Position numbers and translations under genes: made by a program | DNA from: a virus | Length of the DNA: 31,745 nt | Reading direction: 5' to 3' (one strand) | IMG/VR virus record: IMGVR_UViG_3300042914_000356 | Span: 1 to 31,745 of that record | Part shown: positions 15,774 to 22,045 of the stretch, piece by piece | Layout: each line of letters starts with the position of its first letter | How positions within the stretch are numbered: position 1 is the first letter of the stretch | The notes under the pieces: generated by a model | What the model saw: the letters and a program-made list of their open reading frames with translations, nothing else | Database searches by the model: none | What the model was told of the DNA's origin: nothing

Positions 15774-16225
15774 AAAAAAACCGCATAATTGTAGAAGTTC
15801 ACCAACGGTAAATCTGCGAAGTCTTTTACCTTTTGCTCATAGTCATCTTCTTTCTTGCGTCCAAATATATTCACGCTATACGACAAACAAGCAATTATCT
15901 CAGGCAGAACTTCAATAGTGTCTTTCTTCATCAGTTCTTGAAGTTCGATGAAATGGTGAGCCTTCATTTCCTTAGCAGTCTTAACGAGTCTGTATCGTTT
16001 GCCTTTGTGCTTAAAGGTAAACTTTAATTTGCTCTTTGGTATCTCTTGAAGAAATGTCAAGTCTATTGACTTTAATTTGTCAAGTGTCCATTGCTCTACT
16101 TCTTCGTAGGGCGTTTCTGTGAGAATAGATACAACCCATGCAGTACGTTCAATAGCGTTGCAGTTCTTGTCTATCTCGTTGATCTCTTGTAGTTTTTTGA
16201 TTGTAATATTGTTCCAGTTAAGCAT
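15665..16225 (-). CDS. Tail assembly chaperone, short form (gpG-like)
   Basis: A 186-residue, largely helical protein. It starts at an ATG overlapping the terminase stop region (8 bases) with MLNWNNITIKKLQEINEIDK. It contains SKLKFTFKHKGKRYRLVKTA near residue 82, a helix with AHHFIELQELMKKDTIEVLP near 105, and ends LTYLKEKEAKMKEMLSDGLD. The codons around residue 149 are GTT TTT TTT TCT, a run of nine T that allows a -1 slip to make the longer form. A two-product helical protein of this size ahead of the tape measure is the hallmark of siphophage tail chaperones. Two baseplate genes lie between it and the tape measure, which is not the commonest order. Confidence 0.8.
   Translation of the reverse strand: MLNWNNITIKKLQEINEIDKNCNAIERTAWVVSILTETPYEEVEQWTLDKLKSIDLTFLQEIPKSKLKFTFKHKGKRYRLVKTAKEMKAHHFIELQELMKKDTIEVLPEIIACLSYSVNIFGRKKEDDYEQKVKDFADLPLVNFYNYAVFFSQLYPKLLEATLTYLKEKEAKMKEMLSDGLDSLTD
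15772..15780 (-). other. Programmed -1 ribosomal frameshift site (T TTT TTT)
   Basis: Nine T in a row on the minus strand. In the chaperone frame the codons are GTT TTT TTT TCT, so bases 15779-15773 form the heptamer T TTT TTT in exactly the X XXY YYZ phase. After a slip the next codons are TTC TCA. The 93-codon frame that follows is protein-like. Confidence 0.78.
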
Positions 16226-17405
16226 AAAAAAATAATCCTTTTTTGTTGTGTTGTTTGCAATCCCACGCCAACGCCAACGACATTACGCAGTCATCGTGCA
16301 GTCCTTGTGGTGCGGTGTATTTTACTCCTGTTCGGGAATATTCAAATTCAAAGTTACGCATTTCATCAGCAATGTTCCCGTCAGGGAATGCGATTTGTCT
16401 TTGTTGTACTGCCATCACCAAGCCTTCAATGAGTTGTTGTTTGCTCTGAGATGTGAATTTAAAGCCTACTACTCTTGGGTGCTTACGTTGTAGCTGCTCA
16501 ACGATTGGATCACCAACTCCAGTAGAGTCTAAGTAGGTCGGAGTGTTTCCGATTAAGTTAGAAATCTTTGTCATAGTCTGTGACCAATCCATTTGAAAGC
16601 GTTCAAAGTGACATACATTGCCTTGTTCATTTAGTCCTATAATGACCGTCCAATCCGTGTATTTTGCTAAGTCAATGCCGTATGCCGTAACTATACCCGA
16701 TTGGGTAGGAATTATACAGTTTTCTATATTATCGTACCCGAAAGGGTTTGAATTGTCGTCAGCAGGTTCAGCAAGGTATAGTTCTTTGAAAACGTAATCA
16801 GGTAAGTCACGCTTTGCCTGTTCTATTTCTTCTACATCTAAGATGCCTTCTTTGGCTGCATCGTAAGCGGTTATTTTAAAGTACTCTAAGTTCGGTTCGC
16901 CTCCTTTGGCTTTCTCTCCCAATTTGTAAAACCAATTCTTTTTGCCTTTTACGTTACCGATTAGTTTGCACTTCCCTTTAGTTGCCGTCAACGTAGAACG
17001 TAAAGCAAACCAGGATTCCTCTCTTGCTCTACTTGCCTCGTCAAATACCGCAGCATAAACATCATCACCATATAAGTTGTCAGGTTTCTCTGCAGATTTA
17101 AACTCTATCCTTGAGCCTATGGGAGTAGTCAAGACAAGTTTAGATTCATTGCTCTGGAAGAAGTCACGAGAGTTTACCTGTGCTTTCATTCGTCTAAATG
17201 CAATCTCTGCTTGTTGGTATACAGGAGCAACCCACCACACCGATTGGTTTTCTTTTAATGCCAAACTCTGTTCAAACAACCAAATAATATGAGATGCAGT
17301 TTTACCTGTCTTCGTACTTGCTGCTGTAATTGTGTAACGTGCAGAAGAATCTAAGATGGCTTTCTGATAACTCGTTAAAAATGGTCGCTTGTAGTTTATT
17401 TGCAT
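16218..17405 (-). CDS. terL: Terminase large subunit
   Basis: A 395-residue packaging motor with ATPase and nuclease domains. Walker A is TAASTKTGKTAS (residues 27-38), Walker B is YAAVFDEAS (117-125), and the coupling motif region lies near KCKLIGNVKGKKNWF. The nuclease half has acidic residues in AYGIDLAKYTDWTVIIGLNE near 241, DSTGVGDPIVEQL near 291, and LHDDCVMSLALA near 372. Length is slightly short but complete. It starts at 17405 (MQINYKRPFLTSYQK) after a 49-base gap. Unusually, it is separated from the small subunit candidate by a glycosyltransferase gene and three small genes. Confidence 0.95.
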   Translation of the reverse strand: MQINYKRPFLTSYQKAILDSSARYTITAASTKTGKTASHIIWLFEQSLALKENQSVWWVAPVYQQAEIAFRRMKAQVNSRDFFQSNESKLVLTTPIGSRIEFKSAEKPDNLYGDDVYAAVFDEASRAREESWFALRSTLTATKGKCKLIGNVKGKKNWFYKLGEKAKGGEPNLEYFKITAYDAAKEGILDVEEIEQAKRDLPDYVFKELYLAEPADDNSNPFGYDNIENCIIPTQSGIVTAYGIDLAKYTDWTVIIGLNEQGNVCHFERFQMDWSQTMTKISNLIGNTPTYLDSTGVGDPIVEQLQRKHPRVVGFKFTSQSKQQLIEGLVMAVQQRQIAFPDGNIADEMRNFEFEYSRTGVKYTAPQGLHDDCVMSLALAWDCKQHNKKGLFFYA

Positions 17406-17454
17406 ATCATGTTGTTGGGTTCACCGAATTGATACCATTTTGTTGATGTCAACG

Positions 17455-18480
17455 TTATGGTCTACACACTTTCTGTAACAAATCTATCCTTTTTTTGTTA
17501 ATCTCTTTAATGTTGTGATGCTCGTTGCAGTAGTTGTAGTTAATCAATCCTACATCTTTACTTTTTCCGCTTTCTATCAGTTGAGTTAACGGTGTAGTCC
17601 AATCGTTATTCTGCACAAAGAATACGCCTAAGTTGCTTTTGTGGTTGGTGTATGGCTCTACACTTGAAACTAAAATAGGTCGCTTGTAAGCAGCAGCCTC
17701 AACAATCTTCAATTCTGATTTGTATCGGTTAAATGTCTGAGCCGTCAAAGGTGCTAAACAGATATCTATCTCTGAATAAATCTCAGCATACTTATCAGGT
17801 GTTGTTCCTACTCTTGTTTCAAACCAAGTTGGACGGTTCTTTTGGCTCTCTCCTGTAATGGCTTTCTCCATCTCTGCCCACATTCTACTATTCTCGTGGT
17901 GACCGCCCATTATAAAGCGGTAGCCGTACTTCTCGCAGATAGGTCTTATTTGATTTGTAAGCAACTTAATATCTTCAACGTGACTTATTCCACCTACCCA
18001 ACCAATCGTTGGTGTATGGTCTTTATTTACGTTCCATTGAGCCTGTGTAAAGTCTACTGCGTTTTCAGCTATTGTAATGTTGTCGCCCTTGTAAAACTCC
18101 TTTATCTTTTCAGCAAGTTGTGGAGTCGTAACTTGTACTCCATCGGCATAGGTTAAAGCATTCTTAACTCCATCTTTAATGTATGCTCTATAAAACTTGT
18201 AGGCTGGGTTGTACTTTGGCAGTACCCAATAGTCGTCAAGGTCAACGATGTAAGGCACTTTGTATTTTGCAAGTAGCGGGAGTATATTGTACTGATACCT
18301 TCCTAACCAACGGTTAAATATAACGCAATCGTATTGCTCATAATCAAGGTTTAACCAATCTTCGTGGTTCAGACTTACATCTACGGTAATGTCGTGATCT
18401 TGTTGTAAACGAAGATAAGGCGTATACAATCGGTGGAAAGATACGCCATTTGCTCCGTCAAGTAGACAAATTACTCTCAT
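17455..18480 (-). CDS. Glycosyltransferase of the GT-B fold (GT4-like)
   Basis: A 341-residue enzyme that would transfer a sugar from an activated donor. The N-terminal Rossmann domain starts MRVICLLDGANGVSFHRLYT and includes DYEQYDCVIFNRWLGRYQ near residue 49. PYIVDLDDYWVLPKYNP (near 76) has the acidic strand end typical of the family. TPTIGWVGGISHVEDI near 161 marks the start of the second domain, and LKIVEAAAYKRPILVSSVEP near 260 carries the donor-binding E-x7-E-type region. Lying between packaging genes, it may glycosylate a virion protein, modified DNA, or host surface sugars. The family is confident, the target is not. It overlaps the previous gene by one base. Confidence 0.87.
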   Translation of the reverse strand: MRVICLLDGANGVSFHRLYTPYLRLQQDHDITVDVSLNHEDWLNLDYEQYDCVIFNRWLGRYQYNILPLLAKYKVPYIVDLDDYWVLPKYNPAYKFYRAYIKDGVKNALTYADGVQVTTPQLAEKIKEFYKGDNITIAENAVDFTQAQWNVNKDHTPTIGWVGGISHVEDIKLLTNQIRPICEKYGYRFIMGGHHENSRMWAEMEKAITGESQKNRPTWFETRVGTTPDKYAEIYSEIDICLAPLTAQTFNRYKSELKIVEAAAYKRPILVSSVEPYTNHKSNLGVFFVQNNDWTTPLTQLIESGKSKDVGLINYNYCNEHHNIKEINKKRIDLLQKVCRP

Positions 18481-18701
18481 TAAAACGGTGCTTCTACTTT
18501 TGGCTTTGGCACTGCTACAGAGTGAGTCGCTTTGCTCTTCTCGTTTTGTTGCTTCAATTTTTGTACACGCACACGCACATCACCGTATTTGTTTACTTCT
18601 AACTTGCCGCTTTTAATTGCTTCGTTTAGTTTCTCGATGTTGATGCTGACGTTTAAGCCGTAGTCATCAGACCAGGCACTACCTAAGTAAGTTGTTTCCA
18701 T
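18480..18701 (-). CDS. Conserved small phage protein
   Basis: A 73-residue protein (METTYLGSAWSDDYGLNVSI). A helix (IEKLNEAIKSGKLEVNKYGD) leads to a basic strand (VRVRVQKLKQQNEKSK) and a proline- and valine-rich tail (VAVPKPKVEAPF). No enzyme motif is seen. The basic, helix-plus-tail design could suit a nucleic-acid-binding or accessory packaging role. Its start is embedded in the 3' end of the 51-residue gene upstream (23-base overlap), and its stop overlaps the glycosyltransferase start by one base. Confidence 0.7.
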   Translation of the reverse strand: METTYLGSAWSDDYGLNVSINIEKLNEAIKSGKLEVNKYGDVRVRVQKLKQQNEKSKATHSVAVPKPKVEAPF

Positions 18702-18834
18702 TTCTTTTAATATATTCGGTTATAATTGTGTCAAGTGCTATTCCTATTTGTGTTGGGTTGGGCATTTCTATATCTTCTCCTCTTCTCCAATCGTTGTAGT
18801 AGATCAGAAGAATGATTGCTTCTTTTTCGGTCAT
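18679..18834 (-). CDS. 51-residue conserved phage protein
   Basis: A short frame from the ATG at 18834, overlapping the preceding stop as ATGA, to the TAG at 18679. It encodes MTEKEAIILLIYYNDWRRGE, then a PNPTQIGIALDTIITEYIKR helix and a short end. The combination of an N-terminal helix with NDWRRG, a proline turn and a final helix is one I remember as a recurring small protein in flavobacterial phages and prophages. Its function is unknown. It fills an otherwise empty 129-base gap. Confidence 0.72.
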   Translation of the reverse strand: MTEKEAIILLIYYNDWRRGEDIEMPNPTQIGIALDTIITEYIKRNGNNLLR

Positions 18835-19181
18835 ACCTTTTTTTTATTAACCTGGTCAAAGAAATCTAATTCATCATTAAGACGTTTTAAAAAGTTTTCT
18901 TCACCATCATCTCCTGACAATAACCAATCTATTCGATGGGCGTATATCTGTGCTTCTCGTAAAATGTTAACGGCTTCTTTAAATCTCTTTATTACTACTC
19001 TTGGGTATTTGTGATGATTTTTGTCTTCAGGGTTTCTCTCAAGCCATTCTTCATCTATCCATGATTGCTCTCTAAGTTCTTCTTTAGTTTTTGGTTTACC
19101 GTTCTTTTCAATAAGTTGTTCTATTTTGTCGGCAATATATCCAATCTTATATTGGTCGTAATCAAATTGTCCTCCGCTCAT
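18831..19181 (-). CDS. Conserved hypothetical protein near terminase
   Basis: A 116-residue charged protein beginning MSGGQFDYDQYKIGYIADKI. It has a long helical region (IKRFKEAVNILREAQIYAHR near residue 64), then DWLLSGDDGEENFLKRLNDE and a basic end (QVNKKKV). The SGGQFDY...IADKIE start is familiar to me from phage proteins of unknown role. It is located two bases after the terminase small subunit candidate's stop. No catalytic motif is evident. Confidence 0.72.
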   Translation of the reverse strand: MSGGQFDYDQYKIGYIADKIEQLIEKNGKPKTKEELREQSWIDEEWLERNPEDKNHHKYPRVVIKRFKEAVNILREAQIYAHRIDWLLSGDDGEENFLKRLNDELDFFDQVNKKKV

Positions 19182-19183
19182 AA

Positions 19184-19537
19184 TTAGTCCAAGTTTAAAG
19201 TTACGTTTATTACTTTTGCTTCTACCGTAGCCTCTACTGATTCTTTTGGTTTGCCGTATACTCTCGATAGAAGCGTGTCCATTGAATAGAGTGAGCCTTT
19301 CTCGTAGCTCTTTATTATAGCCTTTGCAACGGTTTTCTCAAGCATGGTTGCTTCGTCATTTTTAAGAACGTCTTTGATTTGTTTTTCGTCCATTGACATA
19401 ATTACCTGAATTGAATCGTTTACCTGAGAAAGTGAGTAGCCGTTCTCTTTCATCAGAGTTGTGAATTTCTTCGGTCTACCGTTAGGGTTGTGAACCTCTC
19501 CTTTTTTAAATGGTTTTAAGTTTTGTTCGTTTGCCAT
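19184..19537 (-). CDS. DUF5681-like protein, candidate terminase small subunit
   Basis: A 117-residue protein. The N-terminus carries FKKGEVHNPNGRPKKF (about residues 9-24), the DUF5681-type motif often found ahead of large terminases. Helices follow (SLSQVNDSIQVIMSMDEKQI, ATMLEKTVAKAIIKSYEKGS) with a DTLLSRVYGKPKES segment, similar to the central helix of small terminase subunits that bind DNA and organise the packaging start. It precedes the large subunit gene by about 1.8 kb. The role is inferred from motif and position. Confidence 0.75.
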   Translation of the reverse strand: MANEQNLKPFKKGEVHNPNGRPKKFTTLMKENGYSLSQVNDSIQVIMSMDEKQIKDVLKNDEATMLEKTVAKAIIKSYEKGSLYSMDTLLSRVYGKPKESVEATVEAKVINVTLNLD

Positions 19538-19562
19538 AGTTTCACTTTTGTTTCACTATTTT

Positions 19563-19778
19563 TTAAAGATTTATCCCTCTTTCAAAAAGCATCTGTCTTA
19601 GTTGCTCCCTTGTATCTTCAAGTAGGGCATATTCGTTCTCTTGAAGTTCGCTATACTTGATTTTCTGACGTAGAAACTCATCGATTTCGCATAGTACACA
19701 GAAGTAGTCAAATCCTTTGTTTGCGAAGTTATATTGTTCCTGGTCTTCAGGTAGTTCAAATTCTATTGTTGCTTTCAT
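19563..19778 (-). CDS. Conserved small phage protein, unknown
   Basis: A 71-residue acidic protein starting MKATIEFELPEDQEQYNFAN. Then come KGFDYFCVLCEIDEFLRQKI and a charged helix with EYALLEDTREQLRQMLFERG. The pattern of an N-terminal EFELPEDQ strand followed by a helix pair is one I associate with Bacteroidota phage genomes, next to terminase genes. Its function is not known. It overlaps the HNH gene stop by ATGA. Confidence 0.72.
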   Translation of the reverse strand: MKATIEFELPEDQEQYNFANKGFDYFCVLCEIDEFLRQKIKYSELQENEYALLEDTREQLRQMLFERGINL

Positions 19779-20032
19779 TTTATTTCGTTCATTTTAACTT
19801 GATGTACTACTTTAAGCATTACTTTGTGTTCTTTCTTGTCGCCTAATTCCATGTGACACTTTCTGCATAATGCTTGTAGGTTTTCTATTGTATCTTTTGT
19901 TTTGCTGCCGCCCATTCCTCTTGCTTCGATGTGATGAATATCATTAGCTGTCTGTCCGCACATCTCACAGGCAATCCAACTGCTTTGATCGTAACCGAAA
20001 TAGTCTAAATATATTTTAGTGTGCTTTTTCAT
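19775..20032 (-). CDS. HNH endonuclease beside the terminase genes
   Basis: An 85-residue metal-dependent nuclease. CEMCGQTANDIHHIEARGMG (residues 22-41) gives the first zinc cysteine pair and the catalytic histidine doublet. NLQALCRKCHMELGDKKEHK gives the second cysteine pair and the final histidine of the HNH fold. A small HNH protein next to TerS and TerL is a common arrangement that assists terminase cleavage in other phages. It overlaps the preceding short gene by 17 bases and the following one by ATGA. Confidence 0.88.
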   Translation of the reverse strand: MKKHTKIYLDYFGYDQSSWIACEMCGQTANDIHHIEARGMGGSKTKDTIENLQALCRKCHMELGDKKEHKVMLKVVHQVKMNEIK

Positions 20033-20177
20033 TTAAAAAAATATCAAACAATAAATCTGTTGGTACTTGTGACATCCCTTTGGTTTCAGAACACCAATAG
20101 TAAATGAAGTCATGTTCATCGCAGCAAGTCCAATGATTCTCAGCAATCCATTCAGCAAATTTAATTTCAAACAACAT
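20016..20177 (-). CDS. 53-residue hypothetical protein
   Basis: A short frame from the ATG at 20177 to the TAA at 20016 (MLFEIKFAEWIAENHWTCCD, then EHDFIYYWCSETKGMSQVPT, ending NEKAH). It is aromatic and acidic with a CCD pair, and it reads as protein. The nearby 20728-20907 gene also has an EQVKFAEYLAHN segment; both look like members of one small family with a FAEW/FAEY helix. It overlaps the HNH start by 17 bases and follows the methyltransferase stop by 9 bases. No function is assigned. Confidence 0.65.
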   Translation of the reverse strand: MLFEIKFAEWIAENHWTCCDEHDFIYYWCSETKGMSQVPTDLLFDIFLNEKAH

Positions 20178-20186
20178 AATGTACTA

Positions 20187-20798
20187 TTAGTTCATTTTTT
20201 TCTTAAATAATAAACTCCACTTTGTAGGCTTTGACATCTCCAGTAATAGAGTGAATCCGCATTGCTCAAATAAATGCACCCAATGTGCTACAGGCTTGAT
20301 GTTGATGTGTCCCCATTCTTTGTCAAAATTAGAGTAGTGAGGCGTGGATGAGAAATGAAAGTAGTTGCACTTTAGGTTTGCTAAGAATGGTTTGAGTTTG
20401 TCGTCCTCTATATGCTCCATTACTTCTATGCAACTTACAAAGTCTGCTTTGATTTTCTTGGTTGTAAAGTCACAGATATGATATTCATCGGCAACGTCAC
20501 GAGAGTGAGCATATTCGTAGTGATGTTCATTCAAATCGTAGTAAATAGTCTTGATGCCTTTCTTCTTCATTGCTAAACAATAAGCACCTACTCCACCGCC
20601 TAAGTCTGTGTGTGTTTTAATATCTAACAGAGTTGTTATTTCATTTACAACATCGTCATACATATTTACAAAAGATGGGTTATCTAAATGTATGCCGTTT
20701 CGCATCTCGTAGTCAAAGCATTGCTGATTATTCCAAGTTCCTCCGAATGAGTTCATATTCCCTAAGTAGTTGTTTTGTTGTTTTTGTTTCTTTGCCAT
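20187..20798 (-). CDS. Class I SAM-dependent methyltransferase
   Basis: A 203-residue product from the ATG at 20798 (MAKKQKQQNNYLGNMNSFGG). A GTG at 20816 would add six residues, but GGAG lies just before the ATG. Motif I is THTDLGGGVGAYCLAMKKKG near residue 63. IYYDLN near 85 ends the second strand, DFVSCIEVMEHIEDDKL near 122 is motif IV-like, and a late HFSSTPHYSNFDKEW segment follows. The fold suits a small-molecule, protein or nucleic acid methyltransferase and cannot be narrowed from sequence. It overlaps the 59-residue gene upstream by 71 bases. It could modify phage DNA, tRNA or a sugar. Confidence 0.82.
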   Translation of the reverse strand: MAKKQKQQNNYLGNMNSFGGTWNNQQCFDYEMRNGIHLDNPSFVNMYDDVVNEITTLLDIKTHTDLGGGVGAYCLAMKKKGIKTIYYDLNEHHYEYAHSRDVADEYHICDFTTKKIKADFVSCIEVMEHIEDDKLKPFLANLKCNYFHFSSTPHYSNFDKEWGHINIKPVAHWVHLFEQCGFTLLLEMSKPTKWSLLFKKKMN

Positions 20799-20907
20799 TG
20801 CTCCAATAACTAACACCTCTCACGATGTCGTATAAGACATAAGAGTTGTGTGCTAAGTATTCAGCGAATTTAACTTGTTCTTCTCTTTCTTTTTGGTTTT
20901 TGCTCAT
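20728..20907 (-). CDS. 59-residue hypothetical protein with FAEY helix
   Basis: Starting from the ATG at 20907 (MSKNQKEREEQVKFAEYLAH), a helical, charged N-terminus is followed by SYVLYDIVRGVSYWSNGKET and a basic helical end (TTKQLLREYELIRRNLE). Upstream ATGs at 20910 and 20916 are also in frame. It overlaps both neighbours, by 38 bases before and 71 bases after. The FAEYLAHN helix resembles FAEWIAEN in the 53-residue gene at 20016, suggesting related small proteins on either side of the methyltransferase. Function unknown. Confidence 0.6.
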   Translation of the reverse strand: MSKNQKEREEQVKFAEYLAHNSYVLYDIVRGVSYWSNGKETKTTKQLLREYELIRRNLE

Positions 20908-21145
20908 CATCTGCAATAGTAGCTGCTTGAATTTCTTGTTGTGCTTCTGCTCTTACAATTAACGAATATAGACTTTCGACAAAACAATTAGAGCACGTAG
21001 GCATTGGTCTGCCCATCTCTCTAAAGTAGATGTCTCTGACTTTTACTGAGTCCTCTGGTGATAACCTCATAAAACCACTATGCTTCCATTTAGTAAAGTG
21101 TGGTTGAATTTCGGTAATGATGTAGTTTATTTCTTCTTGTGTCAT
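20870..21145 (-). CDS. Conserved small protein with a CxxC pair
   Basis: A 91-residue protein. The N-terminal half (MTQEEINYIITEIQPHFTKW, then FMRLSPEDSVKVRDIYFREM) precedes a PTCSNCFVESLYSLIVRAEA segment, with the CxxC near residue 50 and a following helix. The end is strongly basic (EQKPKRKRRTS). The CSNCFVES pattern is familiar from Bacteroidota phage proteins of unknown function and could bind zinc or DNA. It overlaps the previous gene by ATGA. Confidence 0.7.
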   Translation of the reverse strand: MTQEEINYIITEIQPHFTKWKHSGFMRLSPEDSVKVRDIYFREMGRPMPTCSNCFVESLYSLIVRAEAQQEIQAATIADDEQKPKRKRRTS

Positions 21146-21345
21146 AAGTACTTATTTATAATCGTTGAACTTGCTGCTGCTAAAAATGCTAAAGGTATGC
21201 CCTCGATTGAATGAAACCAAAACAAGGTAATCCAAAAAGATAAACACAACTCACATGATAAAGGTTTCTTGAATCTGTAGCCAAACTCACGCACCCAAAT
21301 TATGCTCATCGATGCTATCCCCAAAATTTGCAACAAGTCTTTCAT
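21142..21345 (-). CDS. Small membrane protein with CxxC (DUF1360-like)
   Basis: A 67-residue protein with two hydrophobic helices (LLQILGIASMSIIWV, about residues 4-18, and FWITLFWFHSIEGIPLAFLA, about 37-56). Between them is KKPLSCELCLSFW. The SCxxCLxFW motif between two helices is the signature of DUF1360-type membrane proteins, which often lie near phage lysis or replication genes. Topology suggests an inner-membrane protein; a role in lysis or superinfection exclusion is possible but unproven. It overlaps the sigma-like gene's end by 59 bases. Confidence 0.72.
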   Translation of the reverse strand: MKDLLQILGIASMSIIWVREFGYRFKKPLSCELCLSFWITLFWFHSIEGIPLAFLAAASSTIINKYL

Positions 21346-21844
21346 TTATTTCTTTTTTGATTGTGTTAATTACTCTGAGTATTTCTTGTCTACTGATATC
21401 GGTTGCCCTACTTATGCTTCTTGCAGATCGTGGTTTGATTTCAAGTTTGTTGTCGCCTTCACAGTACAATGTCCAAATCTTCTGCTCATACCACTCTTTA
21501 GAACTTACAATGTCATCAATAGTGCTATATAGTGCCTCTTTATACATCGAATCATTCTCTTCTATTATTTCAACTCCTTCGGTGTCATATAGTCCTATTG
21601 GTTTGACAAAGTTCTTTGAGAAGTTAGTGTATTTCCCGTAATATTGATTCAAACAGATGCGAATCACAAAGCCTTCCCAATATCCGCTCTTGTACTTTTC
21701 TTCTATCCATTCGTCCGTCTTTTCGCATAAGATAACAAATAGTTCTTGATATAAGTCGCTTGAAAGTTCACCTGCAATCTTTATGCAGAACTCACGCAGC
21801 CAGGTAGACTGCGTTAGCTCCGATATTATTTGTGGCTTTTTGAT
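21287..21844 (-). CDS. Sigma-factor-like protein without a normal start codon
   Basis: The frame is open from 21844 to a stop at 21287 (185 codons). Before it is an in-frame TAA, and the first ATG/GTG/TTG is the GTG at 21667, well inside protein-like sequence. N-terminal residues KKPQIISELTQSTWLREFCI and SSDLYQELFVILCEKTDEWI look like sigma-70 region 2 (compare DLxQExFL). The C-terminal RSARSISRATDISRQEILRV resembles a helix-turn-helix. The true start may be a rare codon (ATA, ATC), a +1 frameshift from a TTG-started overlapping frame over CAAAAAG, or an upstream indel. It would redirect host RNA polymerase. The sigma assignment is moderate. Confidence 0.6.
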   Translation of the reverse strand: MKKPQIISELTQSTWLREFCIKIAGELSSDLYQELFVILCEKTDEWIEEKYKSGYWEGFVIRICLNQYYGKYTNFSKNFVKPIGLYDTEGVEIIEENDSMYKEALYSTIDDIVSSKEWYEQKIWTLYCEGDNKLEIKPRSARSISRATDISRQEILRVINTIKKEINERLVANFGDSIDEHNLGA

Positions 21845-21869
21845 TTAACAAATTTCTTTTTAATTTGAC

Positions 21870-21877
21870 CAAAGTTA
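21870..21877 (-). promoter_or_regulatory. Possible -7 promoter element before the sigma-like gene
   Basis: Reading minus, TAACTTTG matches the TAnnTTTG consensus of Bacteroidota promoters and lies about 30 bases before the open sigma-like frame. No clear TTG is found 19 bases upstream, so the match is incomplete. Confidence 0.35.
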
Positions 21878-22045
21878 TCAATATTGTTTCCACACTACTC
21901 TTGTTGTAAGTGATTCGTCAACTGATACTAACTCCCATCCTAACTTAGTGTACTTTCTCCAGTAATAGATGACTTCCTCTTCATTGTTAAGACAAATATG
22001 GAGATATTCTGGTGACCTCCTCAAGGTAATTGTCAGGAATCGCAT
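21878..22045 (-). CDS. 55-residue conserved-looking protein overlapping the DnaA-like gene
   Basis: A frame from the ATG at 22045 to the TGA at 21878: MRFLTITLRRSPEYLHICLN, NEEEVIYYWRKYTKLGWELV, then SVDESLTTRVVWKQY. The YYWRKYTKLGWELVSVDE stretch is a typical small beta-helix arrangement and is strongly protein-like. It overlaps the DnaA-like gene by 59 bases and fills the stretch between that gene and the sigma-like one. No function can be assigned. Confidence 0.65.
   Translation of the reverse strand: MRFLTITLRRSPEYLHICLNNEEEVIYYWRKYTKLGWELVSVDESLTTRVVWKQY

Noticed and set aside
15772-15780. T9 run as a simple sequencing error
   Set aside because: Considered, but the short frame ends naturally and the slippery heptamer is in perfect phase, as in known G/GT genes, so a frameshift site is more likely.
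17406-17454. Short TTG-started frame (TSTKWYQFGEPNN) in the gap before TerL
   Set aside because: Only about 18 codons, no ATG and no start site. It resembles portal N-terminal sequence, but too little remains to call a remnant.
19537-19562. GTGAAAC-AAAA-GTGAAAC direct repeat before the TerS candidate
   Set aside because: Short, in an AT-rich gap, and no promoter match nearby; could be chance.
21312-21641. Plus-strand 109-codon frame antisense to the sigma-like gene
   Set aside because: Serine-leucine-rich shadow with no supporting features.
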